Assembly (NCBI RefSeq): GCF_000685315.1
Contig: NZ_ARYM01000025.1
Coordinates: 1 to 48,425 of the forward strand
DNA from: Hyphomonas polymorpha PS728
GTDB taxonomy: Bacteria; Pseudomonadota; Alphaproteobacteria; Caulobacterales; Hyphomonadaceae
Reading direction: 5' to 3'
Length of the DNA stretch: 48,425 bases
The notes beneath the pieces are model-generated. The model searched no databases, was not told where the DNA came from, and saw only the letters and a list, made by a program, of their open reading frames with translations. This document shows, one piece after another, positions 16,222 to 24,983 of this stretch (within the stretch, counting starts at the first letter, position 1; the number at the start of each line of letters is the position of its first letter). Both the position numbers and the translations under genes were made by a program.

Positions 16222-17930
16222 TGCCGCACATATCTGCCCCGGTGCGGGCCATGCGCTTCGGCGCATGGCTCTGCATAGCCGCATGTCTTTCTGGCTGCGT
16301 CAGTGCGGCTCAGGCCTCCGCCCCAACCCTGGCGACCGGCATCGTATTCGAGGATCTCGACGGCAACCGGCAGCGCGATGCCGGTGAGCCAGGGATCGCC
16401 GGCGTCATGGTCTCGAATGGCGTGCAGGTTACCGTTACCGACGCGCAAGGGGGCTGGACGCTCCCTGCCAGTCAGGACGAGACGATCTTCGTCATTGCGC
16501 CGGGCGGCTGGGCTTCACCTGTTTCCGGTCAGCAGGTCCCGCAATTCTATTATCTGCACCGGCAACATGGATCGCCCGACCTGAAATATCCGGGCATCGA
16601 CGCAACCGGGCCTTTGCCGCAAAGCATCGACTTCCCGCTTCGCCGTCAGGCCGAGGCCGAGGAGGCCCGCATCCTGCTGATCGCGGACCCGCAGCCGCAC
16701 CATAGCGTGCATATCGACTATTATCGCCAGCGCTTCGTGGAACCGCTGGCAGGGCGCCGCGATTTCGAGTTCGGCCTGGTGCTGGGCGATGTCGTGCGCA
16801 ACGATCTCGGCCTGTTCGAGCCTTATCTTGAGGCGAATGCCGGCATGCCCGGCGCAATGTTCCATGTCGCGGGCAATCACGACCTGAACTTCGACACCGC
16901 AGAAGCCTATTCCACGGAAACCTATCAGCGGTATTTTGGCCCAACCAATTACGGCTTCTTTCATGGGGCAAGTCAGACCTTCTTTCTTGTCCTGAACAAT
17001 ATCCGTACACCCCTGGAGGATGGGTCCGGCCAGGCGTATCGAGGCGGGCTCAGTGAGGATACGCTGGCTTTTGCACGCAATGTGCTCGCACATGTTCCGC
17101 AGGATCAACGCGTCATCGTTGCCGCCCATATTCCCTTCTTTCCCGAAAACGGAGACATTGAACCGGAAGCCGAGCAGGAGCGCGCCGCACTGTTCGAAAC
17201 ACTGAAGCCGTTCCGGCAGGTCCTCATCCTCTCAGGGCATACGCATATGCAGCGCCATTTCCGTGTTAGCGATCCGCACATCTGGCAGGGCAAAGCGCCC
17301 TTGCATCAATGGGTCGTGGGCACCGCCTCCGGCGCCTGGTGGACCGGCGCGCCGGATGCGGATGGATTGCCCGAAAGCCTTATGCGGGACGGGACACCGC
17401 CGGGCTACGGAATCCTGATCCTGACCAATGCGGATTACCGCATGGACTATCAGGTGGCTGGCGCGCCGGCAGACTTCCAGATGCGCCTGCATGCACCTCG
17501 CCACATGACCACACATGAGCGGGATGTGCCGCTCTATGTGAATGTCTTCAATGGCGACGCGGACACAACTGTCCAGGTCCGCTATCTTCCGGATGGGGAC
17601 TGGCGCTCACTAAGCCCGGTGGTAAGTGTGGACCCGTTTTACAAAAGCCAGACCCTGCTGCGCGATCTGAGCCCCGAGCGGCTTCCCGGCAGCCGCCCAC
17701 CACCCGCCGCGCTGTCTCACCACCTCTGGTATGCCCGCCTGCCAACCACTCTGCCGCCGGGCAGGCACGCCTTCGAAGTCAGGGCGATTGATGCATGGGG
17801 ACGTGAGTGGACCGAGCGCTTCGAGATCGAAGCGCACGCGCCGGACTATCCCTATGGCCGGATTACGCCTGAACAGGTTTCCGCCTATCGCCAGATTGAA
17901 AGCAAGCCGCAGGAGCGTTCCGAACCATGA
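16221..17930 (+). CDS. secreted calcineurin-like metallophosphoesterase with flanking beta domains
   Basis: The protein (569 residues from ATG 16221, which overlaps the receptor stop as TAATG) has a signal or lipoprotein leader (CIAACLSGCVSA). An Ig/SdrD-like N-terminal domain follows (GIVFEDLDGNRQRDAGEPGIAGVMVSNG), then the phosphoesterase core. Metal ligands are visible in order: ADPQPHH, VLGDVVRND, AGNHDLNF, AAHIPFF and SGHTHMQRH. A C-terminal beta domain ends the chain, matching the MetallophosN-Metallophos-MetallophosC layout. It would hydrolyse a phosphoester in the periplasm or at the cell surface, possibly releasing what the receptor imports. An alternative start is ATG 16251. Confidence 0.85.
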   Translation: MPHISAPVRAMRFGAWLCIAACLSGCVSAAQASAPTLATGIVFEDLDGNRQRDAGEPGIAGVMVSNGVQVTVTDAQGGWTLPASQDETIFVIAPGGWASPVSGQQVPQFYYLHRQHGSPDLKYPGIDATGPLPQSIDFPLRRQAEAEEARILLIADPQPHHSVHIDYYRQRFVEPLAGRRDFEFGLVLGDVVRNDLGLFEPYLEANAGMPGAMFHVAGNHDLNFDTAEAYSTETYQRYFGPTNYGFFHGASQTFFLVLNNIRTPLEDGSGQAYRGGLSEDTLAFARNVLAHVPQDQRVIVAAHIPFFPENGDIEPEAEQERAALFETLKPFRQVLILSGHTHMQRHFRVSDPHIWQGKAPLHQWVVGTASGAWWTGAPDADGLPESLMRDGTPPGYGILILTNADYRMDYQVAGAPADFQMRLHAPRHMTTHERDVPLYVNVFNGDADTTVQVRYLPDGDWRSLSPVVSVDPFYKSQTLLRDLSPERLPGSRPPPAALSHHLWYARLPTTLPPGRHAFEVRAIDAWGREWTERFEIEAHAPDYPYGRITPEQVSAYRQIESKPQERSEP

Positions 17931-18751
17931 TCCGGCCACTGATGGGGGTGACAACCCTTTGCCTGATACTTTCCGCGCCGCTTGCCTCCGCTGAACCGGC
18001 TGATCCTGCCGCTGTTACACGCCAAGCGTTTGAGCTGCGCCGTTTTCCGGCCGCGGAGGCCCGTCAGGCGGTGGCGGCAGATGCCGGGTCGATCTTTGCG
18101 ATCAACAACCATGCCATCGGCCGCTATGACAAGGAGACCGGCGCGCCCATCCTAGGCTGGGAGGGCGCTGAGGGCGGCCCCTTCATTCACCTCAATAGCG
18201 GGATTGTTCTGGACGGCCGGCTCTATAGTGCGCACTCCAATTATCCTGCCCTGCCCCAGCAAAGTTCACTGGAATGGTTCGATCCGGAAACGCTGGGACA
18301 TCTGGGATCGGTCAGCTTCGGCCAGTCAGTCGGCTCATTCGTCTGGGCAGACCGGCATGACGGCTATTGGTGGCTGGGCTTCGTGCATTATGCGGGCCGC
18401 GGTTCGCCGCCTGATCGCGGGCCGGAATGGTCACAGCTCGTCAAAGCCGATGATGAATTCCGCACACTCGAAAGTTTCGCATTTCCGCCAGCACTCATCG
18501 ATGCGTTCCACGGTTATAGCGCCTCTGGCGGTGCCTGGGGTCCGGATGGGCGGCTCTATGTCACCGGCCATGATGAGCCGCGCCTCTATGCGCTGAGCCT
18601 GCCGGTGGCGGGCTCGGAACTGGTCTGGGAAGAAACCATTGCCATTCCTGCAGAGGGCCAGGGCTTCGCCTGGGATCCCGAAGAGCCCTGGGTGATCTAC
18701 ACGCTGGAGCGCAGCCGGCAGGAAATCGTCGTGAGCCGCATCCCCCATTAA
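17927..18751 (+). CDS. secreted propeller-like protein of unknown function
   Basis: The 274-residue protein has a signal peptide (VTTLCLILSAPLASAEPA) and repeated blade-like segments: SIFAINNHAIGRYDKETG, SLEWFDPETLGHLG, RLYVTGHDEPRLYALSLP, GFAWDPEEPWVIYTLER. These suggest a small beta-propeller, though I cannot assign a named family. It overlaps the phosphoesterase by 4 bases (ATGA) and ends the operon. A substrate-binding or lyase/phytase-like role is possible but unproven. Confidence 0.7.
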   Translation: MIRPLMGVTTLCLILSAPLASAEPADPAAVTRQAFELRRFPAAEARQAVAADAGSIFAINNHAIGRYDKETGAPILGWEGAEGGPFIHLNSGIVLDGRLYSAHSNYPALPQQSSLEWFDPETLGHLGSVSFGQSVGSFVWADRHDGYWWLGFVHYAGRGSPPDRGPEWSQLVKADDEFRTLESFAFPPALIDAFHGYSASGGAWGPDGRLYVTGHDEPRLYALSLPVAGSELVWEETIAIPAEGQGFAWDPEEPWVIYTLERSRQEIVVSRIPH

Positions 18752-19086
18752 AGCCTGGCATGGGACATTCTTGACCTTCCGGGATTTCGTTGGCGGAACG
18801 TGGGATCACCAGCTTGCTGGGATGCAGGTCCGTCGGCCGCAGCCTCGGTGCCCCCCCCCGCGATCACGCTGCATCCCAGCTGGCCCCTCAATGTGATCGT
18901 CAAACTTCCGGCCAGACATCTGCTGCGACAGGCAGCAATGACCTGATCTTTAAGGCGCTTTGAGGTGCCGTGAACCGGCCATTTATGCGACCAAACCCGC
19001 CCTCATTTTCACTACTCAAACGATCCCAAAGGATCGTTTTATGATCGATAGATCATATTTTCGATTCATGATCTGGAGATCGTAGT
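18752..19086. other. intergenic region with large inverted repeat and small hairpins
   Basis: GCTGGGATGCAG (18816-18827) pairs with CTGCATCCCAGC (18869-18880) around a loop containing a run of nine C. It may terminate the upstream operon. Nearer hipB are two perfect hairpins: CGATCC-caaa-GGATCG (19021-19036) and ATGATC-gata-GATCAT (19041-19056). No gene is seen. Confidence 0.5.
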
Positions 19087-19212
19087 TTGATATATCTGAA
19101 CATATCAAAAGCTTAGAACGATATAAAATTTTATATCACCGCTTGCTTTTTAAGATCATAATTGATATTCTAAAATATATCAATTAATGACTTTGATATA
19201 GAAAAAGCTATC
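19087..19212 (+). promoter_or_regulatory. four-site HipB-type operator array upstream of hipBA
   Basis: Four copies of GATAT-N8-ATATC occur: 19087-19108 (extended TTGATAT...ATATCAA), 19120-19137 (GATATAAAATTTTATATC), 19162-19183 (extended, perfect) and 19195-19212 (one mismatch, ending at the hipB start). Their centres are 31, 44 and 31 bases apart, so the sites form two pairs. E. coli HipB binds sites with the same geometry (TATCC-N8-GGATA), which is why I read these as autoregulatory operators. The strong AT content also suits a promoter here. Confidence 0.75.
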
Positions 19213-19545
19213 ATGCCCTACCAATTGGAAGACATCGGCACCAAACTCAAGGCTGCGCGCACGCGCAAGGGCCTGAGCCAGCGCGCGCTGGCCGCGAAGA
19301 CGGGCTTGTTACAGGCCCAGATTTCCAAAATCGAGAATGGCGCAAGCGACCTCCGGCTCTCCAGCCTGATCGCGCTGTCCCGCGCGCTTGATCTTGAATT
19401 GGAGCTGATCCCCCGCAAAGCGCTTCCGGCGGTTGAGGCGCTGGTGCGCGATGTGGAGACGTTCGCGGATCGGAGTGGCAGCATGAAGACCGATGTTCGC
19501 CCTGCCTATAGCCTTGATGACGACGAGGAGGACGAAGATGAGTAA
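19213..19545 (+). CDS. hipB: HipB-like antitoxin, XRE-family repressor
   Basis: The 110-residue protein has a Cro/C1-type helix-turn-helix: LKAARTRKGLSQRALAAKTGLLQAQISKIENGASDLRLSSLIALSRAL. The tail ends in a run of acidic residues (DDDEEDEDE). HipB proteins bind operator DNA as dimers and hold HipA inactive; the acidic tail is longer than in E. coli. The start codon abuts the last operator, so bound HipB could block both transcription and early elongation. It overlaps hipA by 8 bases. Confidence 0.9.
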   Translation: MPYQLEDIGTKLKAARTRKGLSQRALAAKTGLLQAQISKIENGASDLRLSSLIALSRALDLELELIPRKALPAVEALVRDVETFADRSGSMKTDVRPAYSLDDDEEDEDE

Positions 19546-20764
19546 CGTCACCGTTCTCAACGTTCTGCTCTACGGCAACCCCGTCGGCACTCTGACGCTG
19601 CTCTCCGGAGACCGCATCATCTTCGCTTTCAACAAGGAATACATAAACGATCCCAGACGGCCGACGCTCAGCCTGAGCTTCAAGGACAGCCAGGGCAATC
19701 TCATCACCTCCTTGCGGCCGACCCAGACCAAGGCGCCACCATTCTTTTCCAATCTGCTGCCCGAAGGGCATATGCGCCGCTATCTGGCAGAGCGCGCAGA
19801 CCTCAGTGAGGAACGCGAGTTTTTCCTGCTCTGGGTGCTCGGGCGGGATTTGCCCGGCGCCATCACTATCGAGCCTGCAGAAGATGATGCCTGGCCCGAT
19901 GAAGCATCTGAGAGAAACAGCGAGGAGGCAAGGAAGGCAGCAAAGACGAATGCGCTGCGGTTCTCGCTCGCGGGCGTCCAGCTCAAGTTCTCCGCAATCA
20001 ACGAGACGCGCGGCGGCCTGACAATCCCGGCATCGGGCGTGGGGGGCTCATGGATTGTTAAGCTCCCTTCCCGCGAATTTGAAGGTGTGCCTGAAAACGA
20101 ATTCGCCATGATGGATCTGGCACGGCGTGTCGGCATCAACGTCCCGCAAATCCAGCTCATTGACGTGGACGCGATACGCAATCTCCCGGAAGGTATCGGG
20201 AAGATCGGCGGAAAAGCATTTATCATTGAGCGCTTTGACAGAGCGCCGGGTTCGCCGATCCATATTGAAGATTTTGCGCAGGTCTTTGGCGTCTATCCCC
20301 ACAGCAAATACAAGAAAGCCAGCCACCGAAACATTGCAGAGGTTCTGGCGGCAGAAACCGGCGAAGCAGATATCGCCGAATTTATCCGGCGGCTGACCTT
20401 CAACACGCTGATCGGCAATGCCGACATGCATCTGAAGAACTGGTCACTGATTTACCCGGATCAGCGTAGCGCGAGGCTTGCGCCTGCATATGATTTTGTT
20501 TCGACAATCCCCTACATACAGGATGACTATGCGGCGCTGAAATTCAGCCGCACAAAACGGTTTGACGAGTTTACCCTCGATGAACTGTCTCATCTTGCGG
20601 CGAAAGCCAGGCTTCCTGAGAAGGCGGTCCTCGAAGTGGCCAAAGAAACGGTTGAGCGGTTTCAGCAAAGCTGGGCCGCCGAGAAGAACAATCTGCCCCA
20701 GCCCAAAGCTGTCACCGAGGCGATTGATGCTCACCTCAAGAAACTGCCTATTGCAAAAGAGTAG
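19538..20764 (+). CDS. hipA: HipA-family serine/threonine kinase toxin
   Basis: The 408-residue protein starts at ATG 19538 with GAGGAGG just upstream. It has the N-terminal beta domain (VLLYGNPVGTL), the flexible loop SLAGVQLK with candidate autophosphorylation serine S143, ATP lysine K175 (WIVKLP), catalytic D296 in GNADMHLKN, and metal-binding D319 (APAYDF). Every kinase motif is present, so it should be active. HipA of E. coli phosphorylates glutamyl-tRNA synthetase and causes persistence; the target here is unknown. Coupled translation with hipB is typical. Confidence 0.92.
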   Translation: MSNVTVLNVLLYGNPVGTLTLLSGDRIIFAFNKEYINDPRRPTLSLSFKDSQGNLITSLRPTQTKAPPFFSNLLPEGHMRRYLAERADLSEEREFFLLWVLGRDLPGAITIEPAEDDAWPDEASERNSEEARKAAKTNALRFSLAGVQLKFSAINETRGGLTIPASGVGGSWIVKLPSREFEGVPENEFAMMDLARRVGINVPQIQLIDVDAIRNLPEGIGKIGGKAFIIERFDRAPGSPIHIEDFAQVFGVYPHSKYKKASHRNIAEVLAAETGEADIAEFIRRLTFNTLIGNADMHLKNWSLIYPDQRSARLAPAYDFVSTIPYIQDDYAALKFSRTKRFDEFTLDELSHLAAKARLPEKAVLEVAKETVERFQQSWAAEKNNLPQPKAVTEAIDAHLKKLPIAKE

Positions 20765-20932
20765 CGCTGGATAATTTTGACAGTATACTGAATAAAAAAT
20801 CCCAACACTCTCATAACGAGAAAAGGTCATTGAGGCTGACTTGCCACTGCACTATCAGGCGAACAGGATGAGGGCATCGACAGTTTGTAAGCCTGCGGGT
20901 ACGGGGCGCCAAGCAGCCATTTAACCGGCTCC

Positions 20933-21249
20933 TCAGAGCGCGATCCCCATCATGAGCTTCTGAACCTGGTCCAGCGTTGCGCCCTTCCCATAGCGTTCCC
21001 GGTCAAGGCCGTAACCGAAGAGGTCCCGCCGAATCCGGCACATCCTACCGTCCTTTCCACGAGCCATTTCTGGAAGCTGGGCTCCGGAATACAGCGTCGC
21101 AAGCTGTGCAAACCTGACCATCTCATTCTGGACGTCGGCGCAGAATTTGGCACCAAAGGCGATGATGAAAGTGCCCGGGCCACTTTCACTCAGTCGCGCA
21201 AAAAATGGCGGACAGGGTGTCATCGGCTCCAGGCCAATACCACTCCCCA
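20933..21249 (-). pseudogene. unidentified coding remnant, 5' end lost at repeat B
   Basis: The minus strand encodes a protein-like stretch (GPGTFIIAFGAKFCADVQNE, MVRFAQLATLYSGAQLPEMA, RDLFGYGLDRERYGKGATLD) ending LMMGIAL. I do not recognise the family. Its upstream end runs into the direct repeat at 21250, where amino-acid composition becomes unnatural and no start is convincing. I therefore read it as a truncated gene tail; a small intact gene starting near 21210 is possible. Confidence 0.35.
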
Positions 21250-21408
21250 TTGGTCCCGCACCCTCGGCGGGCGCCAATACTCCGCCACACACCGCTCGGC
21301 CTCAGATGCAGTGGGTGTGCAGCAAAATGACATCAGCGCAAGAAGCAAGCATCGAATTATCAAGAAAATATTTAATAATTTCAAGGTGTTACAAGAAAAA
21401 CCTGGCGG
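21250..21408. repeat. direct repeat copy B (partner at 219-386)
   Basis: The first 38 bases from TTGGTCCCGC match copy A exactly. The remainder aligns with a 9-base gap after GCAAAATG and substitutions, ending at CTGGCGG. Beyond it (21409-21580) the sequence continues with a second TGTGCAGCAAAATG word near 21492 before the IS3 element. Left flanks of the two copies are unrelated, which marks TTGGTCCCGC as a real boundary. Confidence 0.7.
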
Positions 21409-21598
21409 AGAGGAAGGGCTTCTCCGCCAACGCAGCAACGCCACACATCATTGTTTTGATTTAATTATTTTGAATCGATGTGTAGCAGCTTGTGCAGCAA
21501 AATGTGCAGCACTTCTCAATTCGCGCGACCGTGAGTTTGAATGTGGATCCCTAGATTAAGGTTGGTCAGCCACCATCTGGTGACCTGCCACTGAACTT

Positions 21599-22525
21599 TC
21601 ATCCGGACGGGATTAGAGCCTCGGCGGTTTGTACGCCTTCCGGCGCGGGGTTAGCAACGAACGATTGGCGGAGCTTTTCCATATCGCGCAGCCGATCGTT
21701 CGTTGCGGGGAACCGGGCCGCATAACTGGCCGGTGTGCTGTATCCGAGCGCCGAATGCGGGCGCCGATGGTTGTAATCCTCGACCCATTCCGCGATGCGT
21801 TCGCGGGCGTGTTTGAGGCCATGGAACAGAGTCTCGTTGAGAAGCTCATCCCGCATCCGGCCGTTGAACGACTCGCAGAATCCGTTCTGCATCGGCTTGC
21901 CGGGTGCGATGAAGTGCCAGGCGATGCCGTGATCTTCGGCCCAGGCCAGCATCGTGTTCGAAGTGAACTCGGTGCCATGGTCCGAGACGATCATGCCGGG
22001 GCGTCCTCGCCGCGCGATCACGGTGCTAAGCTCGCGTGCTACGCGTCGTCCTGAAATCGATGTGTCAGGGATTGCGGCAAGGCATTCGCGGGTCACGTCA
22101 TCGACGAGGTTGAGGATCCTGAACCTTCGTCCGCAAGCGAACTGATCATGCACGAAGTCGATGGACCACCGCGCATTGGGCCGGGCCTCATCGAGAATGG
22201 GCGCCCGCGTGCCGGTGGCGCGCCGCCTGGCTTTGCGCTTGCGCACGGACAGGCCTTCTTCGCGATAGAGCCTGTAGATGCGGTTCACACCTGAAGCCTC
22301 CCCTTCGTTGCGCAGCAGGATGAACAGGCGGCGATAGCCGAACCGACGCCGCTCATTGGCAAGATCGCGCAGCCGTGTGCGCAGCTCCGTCTCAGGCGGA
22401 CGGCGTGAGCGATACCGAACCATCGTCCGGTCTGCTCCGACAATCTGGCAGGCCCGCCGCTCTGATAAATCCATGACGGTCTGCAGATGCGCGACTGCGG
22501 CGCGCTCGGCAGCGGGCCCTACCAC
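21599..22525 (-). CDS. IS3-family transposase OrfB (integrase catalytic domain)
   Basis: The open frame covers 308 residues with an HTH_21-like region ([20 protein letters not shown]) and an rve catalytic core. The DDE triad is visible as [16 protein letters not shown] and [14 protein letters not shown]. It lies in the -1 frame relative to OrfA and is reached by programmed frameshifting at the CAAAAAAG heptamer just before the OrfA stop, so the real product is an OrfAB fusion. No damage is seen. Confidence 0.93.
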   Translation of the reverse strand: MVGPAAERAAVAHLQTVMDLSERRACQIVGADRTMVRYRSRRPPETELRTRLRDLANERRRFGYRRLFILLRNEGEASGVNRIYRLYREEGLSVRKRKARRRATGTRAPILDEARPNARWSIDFVHDQFACGRRFRILNLVDDVTRECLAAIPDTSISGRRVARELSTVIARRGRPGMIVSDHGTEFTSNTMLAWAEDHGIAWHFIAPGKPMQNGFCESFNGRMRDELLNETLFHGLKHARERIAEWVEDYNHRRPHSALGYSTPASYAARFPATNDRLRDMEKLRQSFVANPAPEGVQTAEALIPSG

Positions 22526-22785
22526 TTTTTTGACAAGAGCTCGCGGAGCGCCGCGACATCCAGCATCGACTCTGCAAGCAGCTTCTTCAGCTTCGCGTTC
22601 TCGTCTTCCAGTGCCTTAAGGCGCCGGGCCTCGGAAACATCCATGCCGCCATAGCGAGACTTCCAGTTGTAGAGGGTCGCCTCCGAGACACCGTGCTTGC
22701 GGGAAAGATCCGCCGCCTTCGCGCCGGCTTCCATCTCCTTCAACACCGCAATGATCTGCTCTTCACTGAAACGGGATCGCTTCAT
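22519..22785 (-). CDS. IS3-family transposase OrfA (helix-turn-helix)
   Basis: The 88-residue protein has the IS3 OrfA layout: a helix-turn-helix ([42 protein letters not shown]) followed by a leucine-zipper-like helix ([19 protein letters not shown]). The run of six A plus G near its end is the expected slippery site. It is intact. Confidence 0.93.
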   Translation of the reverse strand: MKRSRFSEEQIIAVLKEMEAGAKAADLSRKHGVSEATLYNWKSRYGGMDVSEARRLKALEDENAKLKKLLAESMLDVAALRELLSKKW

Positions 22786-22984
22786 CTGTCCGTCCTTCCT
22801 GAGGGCCGGACTCTAACTCAATCTGGAGGAAAATCTCAGTGGCAGGTCACTGGGCGAATACTAACGCTGAGTTCCGAAAGCTGGGGCTGCTCACCCTTTT
22901 CCCTTTAGAGCGTCGCGCGGTCACGCAGAATCAAAGATTCCCAGTTTGAGCGGATTGTGATTCACTCCTTTCAGGAGGTGGCTC

Positions 22985-23135
22985 ATGGCTGAGGCATATT
23001 CGAAGGATCTTCGTCGCCGAGCGGTGGCGTTTGTTGAGCGGGGCAACTCACAGCAACCCGTCGCGCCTCCCGGTGTTTCTGGCACCAACGCCTCCCGTCC
23101 GGATTTGAACGCTGCCAACCCGGGACATGGCAGAC
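22985..23135 (+). pseudogene. IS630-family transposase N-terminal remnant
   Basis: After a good ribosome binding site (CAGGAGGTGGCTC), the frame reads MAEAYSKDLRRRAVAFVERGNSQQ, the typical start of IS630-type transposases, then a degraded helix-turn-helix (GVSGTNASR). Homology fades before 23148, where the reductase gene ends, and no catalytic domain is present. Bases 22850-22984 are its probable left flank and hold no gene. Confidence 0.6.
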
Positions 23136-23147
23136 GGTGGATGCCCG

Positions 23148-24983
23148 CTAAACACCAAAATCTTCGCATCGGATCCTGTTCCGTGGGACCCCCAGCGCTA
23201 ACAGCATCTCTCTGGAAGCCTCAATCAGGGCGGGAGGACCACAGATCAGGAATTCTGTGTCCCCCAGGCTTCCCACGACGTTCGAAAGCTCCTCTCTGGC
23301 AACTTCGTGAATAAAACCGCGCGGCCCCTTCCAGACGTCCGCATCATCGGGCCCGTCGGATACGGCGACAACCCAGTCAAACCCGGCCGCAGTCTCCCGG
23401 AGCTGGTCGAACTCTTCCCGATAGAGAATACCCTTCTCTTCCCGCGCACCGTAAAAGAAGCGCACCGGACGTTTCTGTCCGTGTGCGGAATATTCATGCC
23501 GGATGATGGAGCGCAGCGGCGCCATTCCTGAACCGCCTCCGATCAGAACAAGCGAGCTGGCGTCTGCGGAGGGGGCAAACCGCCCGAACGGCCCGCACAA
23601 TCTTACGGCATCTCCGACAAGCAAGGAGAAGACATAGCTCGATCCGCGCCCCCAAGGAGTCTGTACGCGGCAAGGGGGCACAAGGCGAACGTTTAGCACC
23701 AGATCCCGGCTATGTTCATGCGGGGCGATCGCAATGGAATAAATTCTGCGTATCTCCTGTGCCCCGGAGGTAGTGATTTCTTCCGGCAGTTTCGACCAGC
23801 TGCAGTGCCATGCGTCTGGCAAGCCGGTTCGATCCACCCGGATATCTCCGGGCGGCACAAGCAGCTGGACATACTGGCCGGCAACGAACGGCCGGCGCAG
23901 CGGCTGATCAAGCCGGATGCGGATCTCCTTGATGAAGGGCGCCAGAAACCGCACGCCACTGATCTGCCCACTGATTACTTCATTGTCGATTACCCCGGCA
24001 GGTACTTCGACTTGTGCGTCCGGCCGGACACGGTGCCGGCATGCCAGCCGCCACCCCTGTTCCAGGTCAACTGCGGATATATGTTTCAACTCATCCTTCC
24101 CTGCCCTGAACTCTGAGCCAAGCCGGATGACGCATTGTCCGCAGCTTCCCGCGCCGCCACAACTCGATGGCAGGTCCAAACCATTTCTGGCGAAGGCATC
24201 GAAGTACGAAAGTCCCGGGGCGAAAGCGAGATTACTCACCTCCCTGCCCGGCGCCCCAACGGCGCCGACGACCGTATCCCCTCGAAGCCGCCGGAGAGCA
24301 GACCAGACGTCGAAATCACCCCTGCGGAAGCTCGAAAAGAGTAGTATGAAGCCACTCACGGAAAGCCAGAGCGCTGCAAGTCCGGCAACAATCACCAGAG
24401 GATTGTTGAAGTTGTCCCGGCCCACATAGTCCATCGTGTGGAGCATCCAGAATACATCGAACACGCGCCAGATATCGTTGCGGCGCTCCAGCACGATGCC
24501 GGTGACGGCGTCAATGTAAAGCGTGGTATTGCGGTCATCATCAAAGTTCACACGCCACACTGGCCCGGCATGCTTGCGCAGTTCTGTGAAGGGGGCGGTA
24601 AGCGGCTCTGCCGAAACCGGCTTGCCGGGACCGAAATAGTCTGTGGCAGCGGACGCCCGCGCCCGCTCTGCCGTAATTTCATAAGGAGCGCCGGTATATG
24701 CATCGAGCAGGGTAATGCCTGCGGGTGTCACGATATGATAGACGGGCCCGTCAGGACCATCGCGCAGCTCAACCGACTGCGCTCCTTCCACAGAGGTCCG
24801 GATGGCAGCCAGGGGCTGCACCTTGCGATCGAGCGCCGGGCGCGCGGCTTCGCTGCGACGGTCGCTGCCTTTGACCTGATGCATGCTCATGGCCGCCATG
24901 GCGAAACCGCTGAGCATCCATAGCGTCATCTGAACCCCGACAATGAGACCCAGCCATTTGTGGAGCCACCGGAGGAAGATCAT
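23148..24983 (-). CDS. PepSY membrane domain fused to [2Fe-2S]/FAD/NAD(P)H reductase
   Basis: This 611-residue fusion begins with a PepSY-associated membrane unit: helices at about 11-33 and 196-218, HKW at 8-10, FWMLHTMDY near 178. A plant-type ferredoxin domain follows with cluster cysteines C275, C281, C284 and C315. The rest is a ferredoxin-NADP reductase module with FAD motif RRIYS (412-416), NAD(P)H motif GGGSGMAPL (482-490) and a late CGPP. The reductase half resembles NqrF. It would carry electrons from cytoplasmic NAD(P)H across the membrane to reduce a periplasmic metal or siderophore. It overlaps the upstream PepSY gene by 4 bases. Confidence 0.9.
   Translation of the reverse strand: MIFLRWLHKWLGLIVGVQMTLWMLSGFAMAAMSMHQVKGSDRRSEAARPALDRKVQPLAAIRTSVEGAQSVELRDGPDGPVYHIVTPAGITLLDAYTGAPYEITAERARASAATDYFGPGKPVSAEPLTAPFTELRKHAGPVWRVNFDDDRNTTLYIDAVTGIVLERRNDIWRVFDVFWMLHTMDYVGRDNFNNPLVIVAGLAALWLSVSGFILLFSSFRRGDFDVWSALRRLRGDTVVGAVGAPGREVSNLAFAPGLSYFDAFARNGLDLPSSCGGAGSCGQCVIRLGSEFRAGKDELKHISAVDLEQGWRLACRHRVRPDAQVEVPAGVIDNEVISGQISGVRFLAPFIKEIRIRLDQPLRRPFVAGQYVQLLVPPGDIRVDRTGLPDAWHCSWSKLPEEITTSGAQEIRRIYSIAIAPHEHSRDLVLNVRLVPPCRVQTPWGRGSSYVFSLLVGDAVRLCGPFGRFAPSADASSLVLIGGGSGMAPLRSIIRHEYSAHGQKRPVRFFYGAREEKGILYREEFDQLRETAAGFDWVVAVSDGPDDADVWKGPRGFIHEVAREELSNVVGSLGDTEFLICGPPALIEASREMLLALGVPRNRIRCEDFGV

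Larger units (their letters stand above)
21581..22849 (-). mobile_element. IS3-family element (IS407-like), intact
   Basis: The 1269-bp element has terminal inverted repeats beginning TGACCTGCCACTGA, with two overlapping transposase frames between them. The 4-bp target duplication CTGG (21577-21580 and 22850-22853) flanks it. A 4-bp duplication and these ends are typical of the IS407 subgroup. The intact duplication indicates simple insertion that has not been rearranged since. Confidence 0.9.

Noticed and set aside
22985..23314. Intact small protein from the IS630-like start
   Set aside because: Only the first ~35 residues resemble a transposase; the rest runs antisense into the reductase gene.
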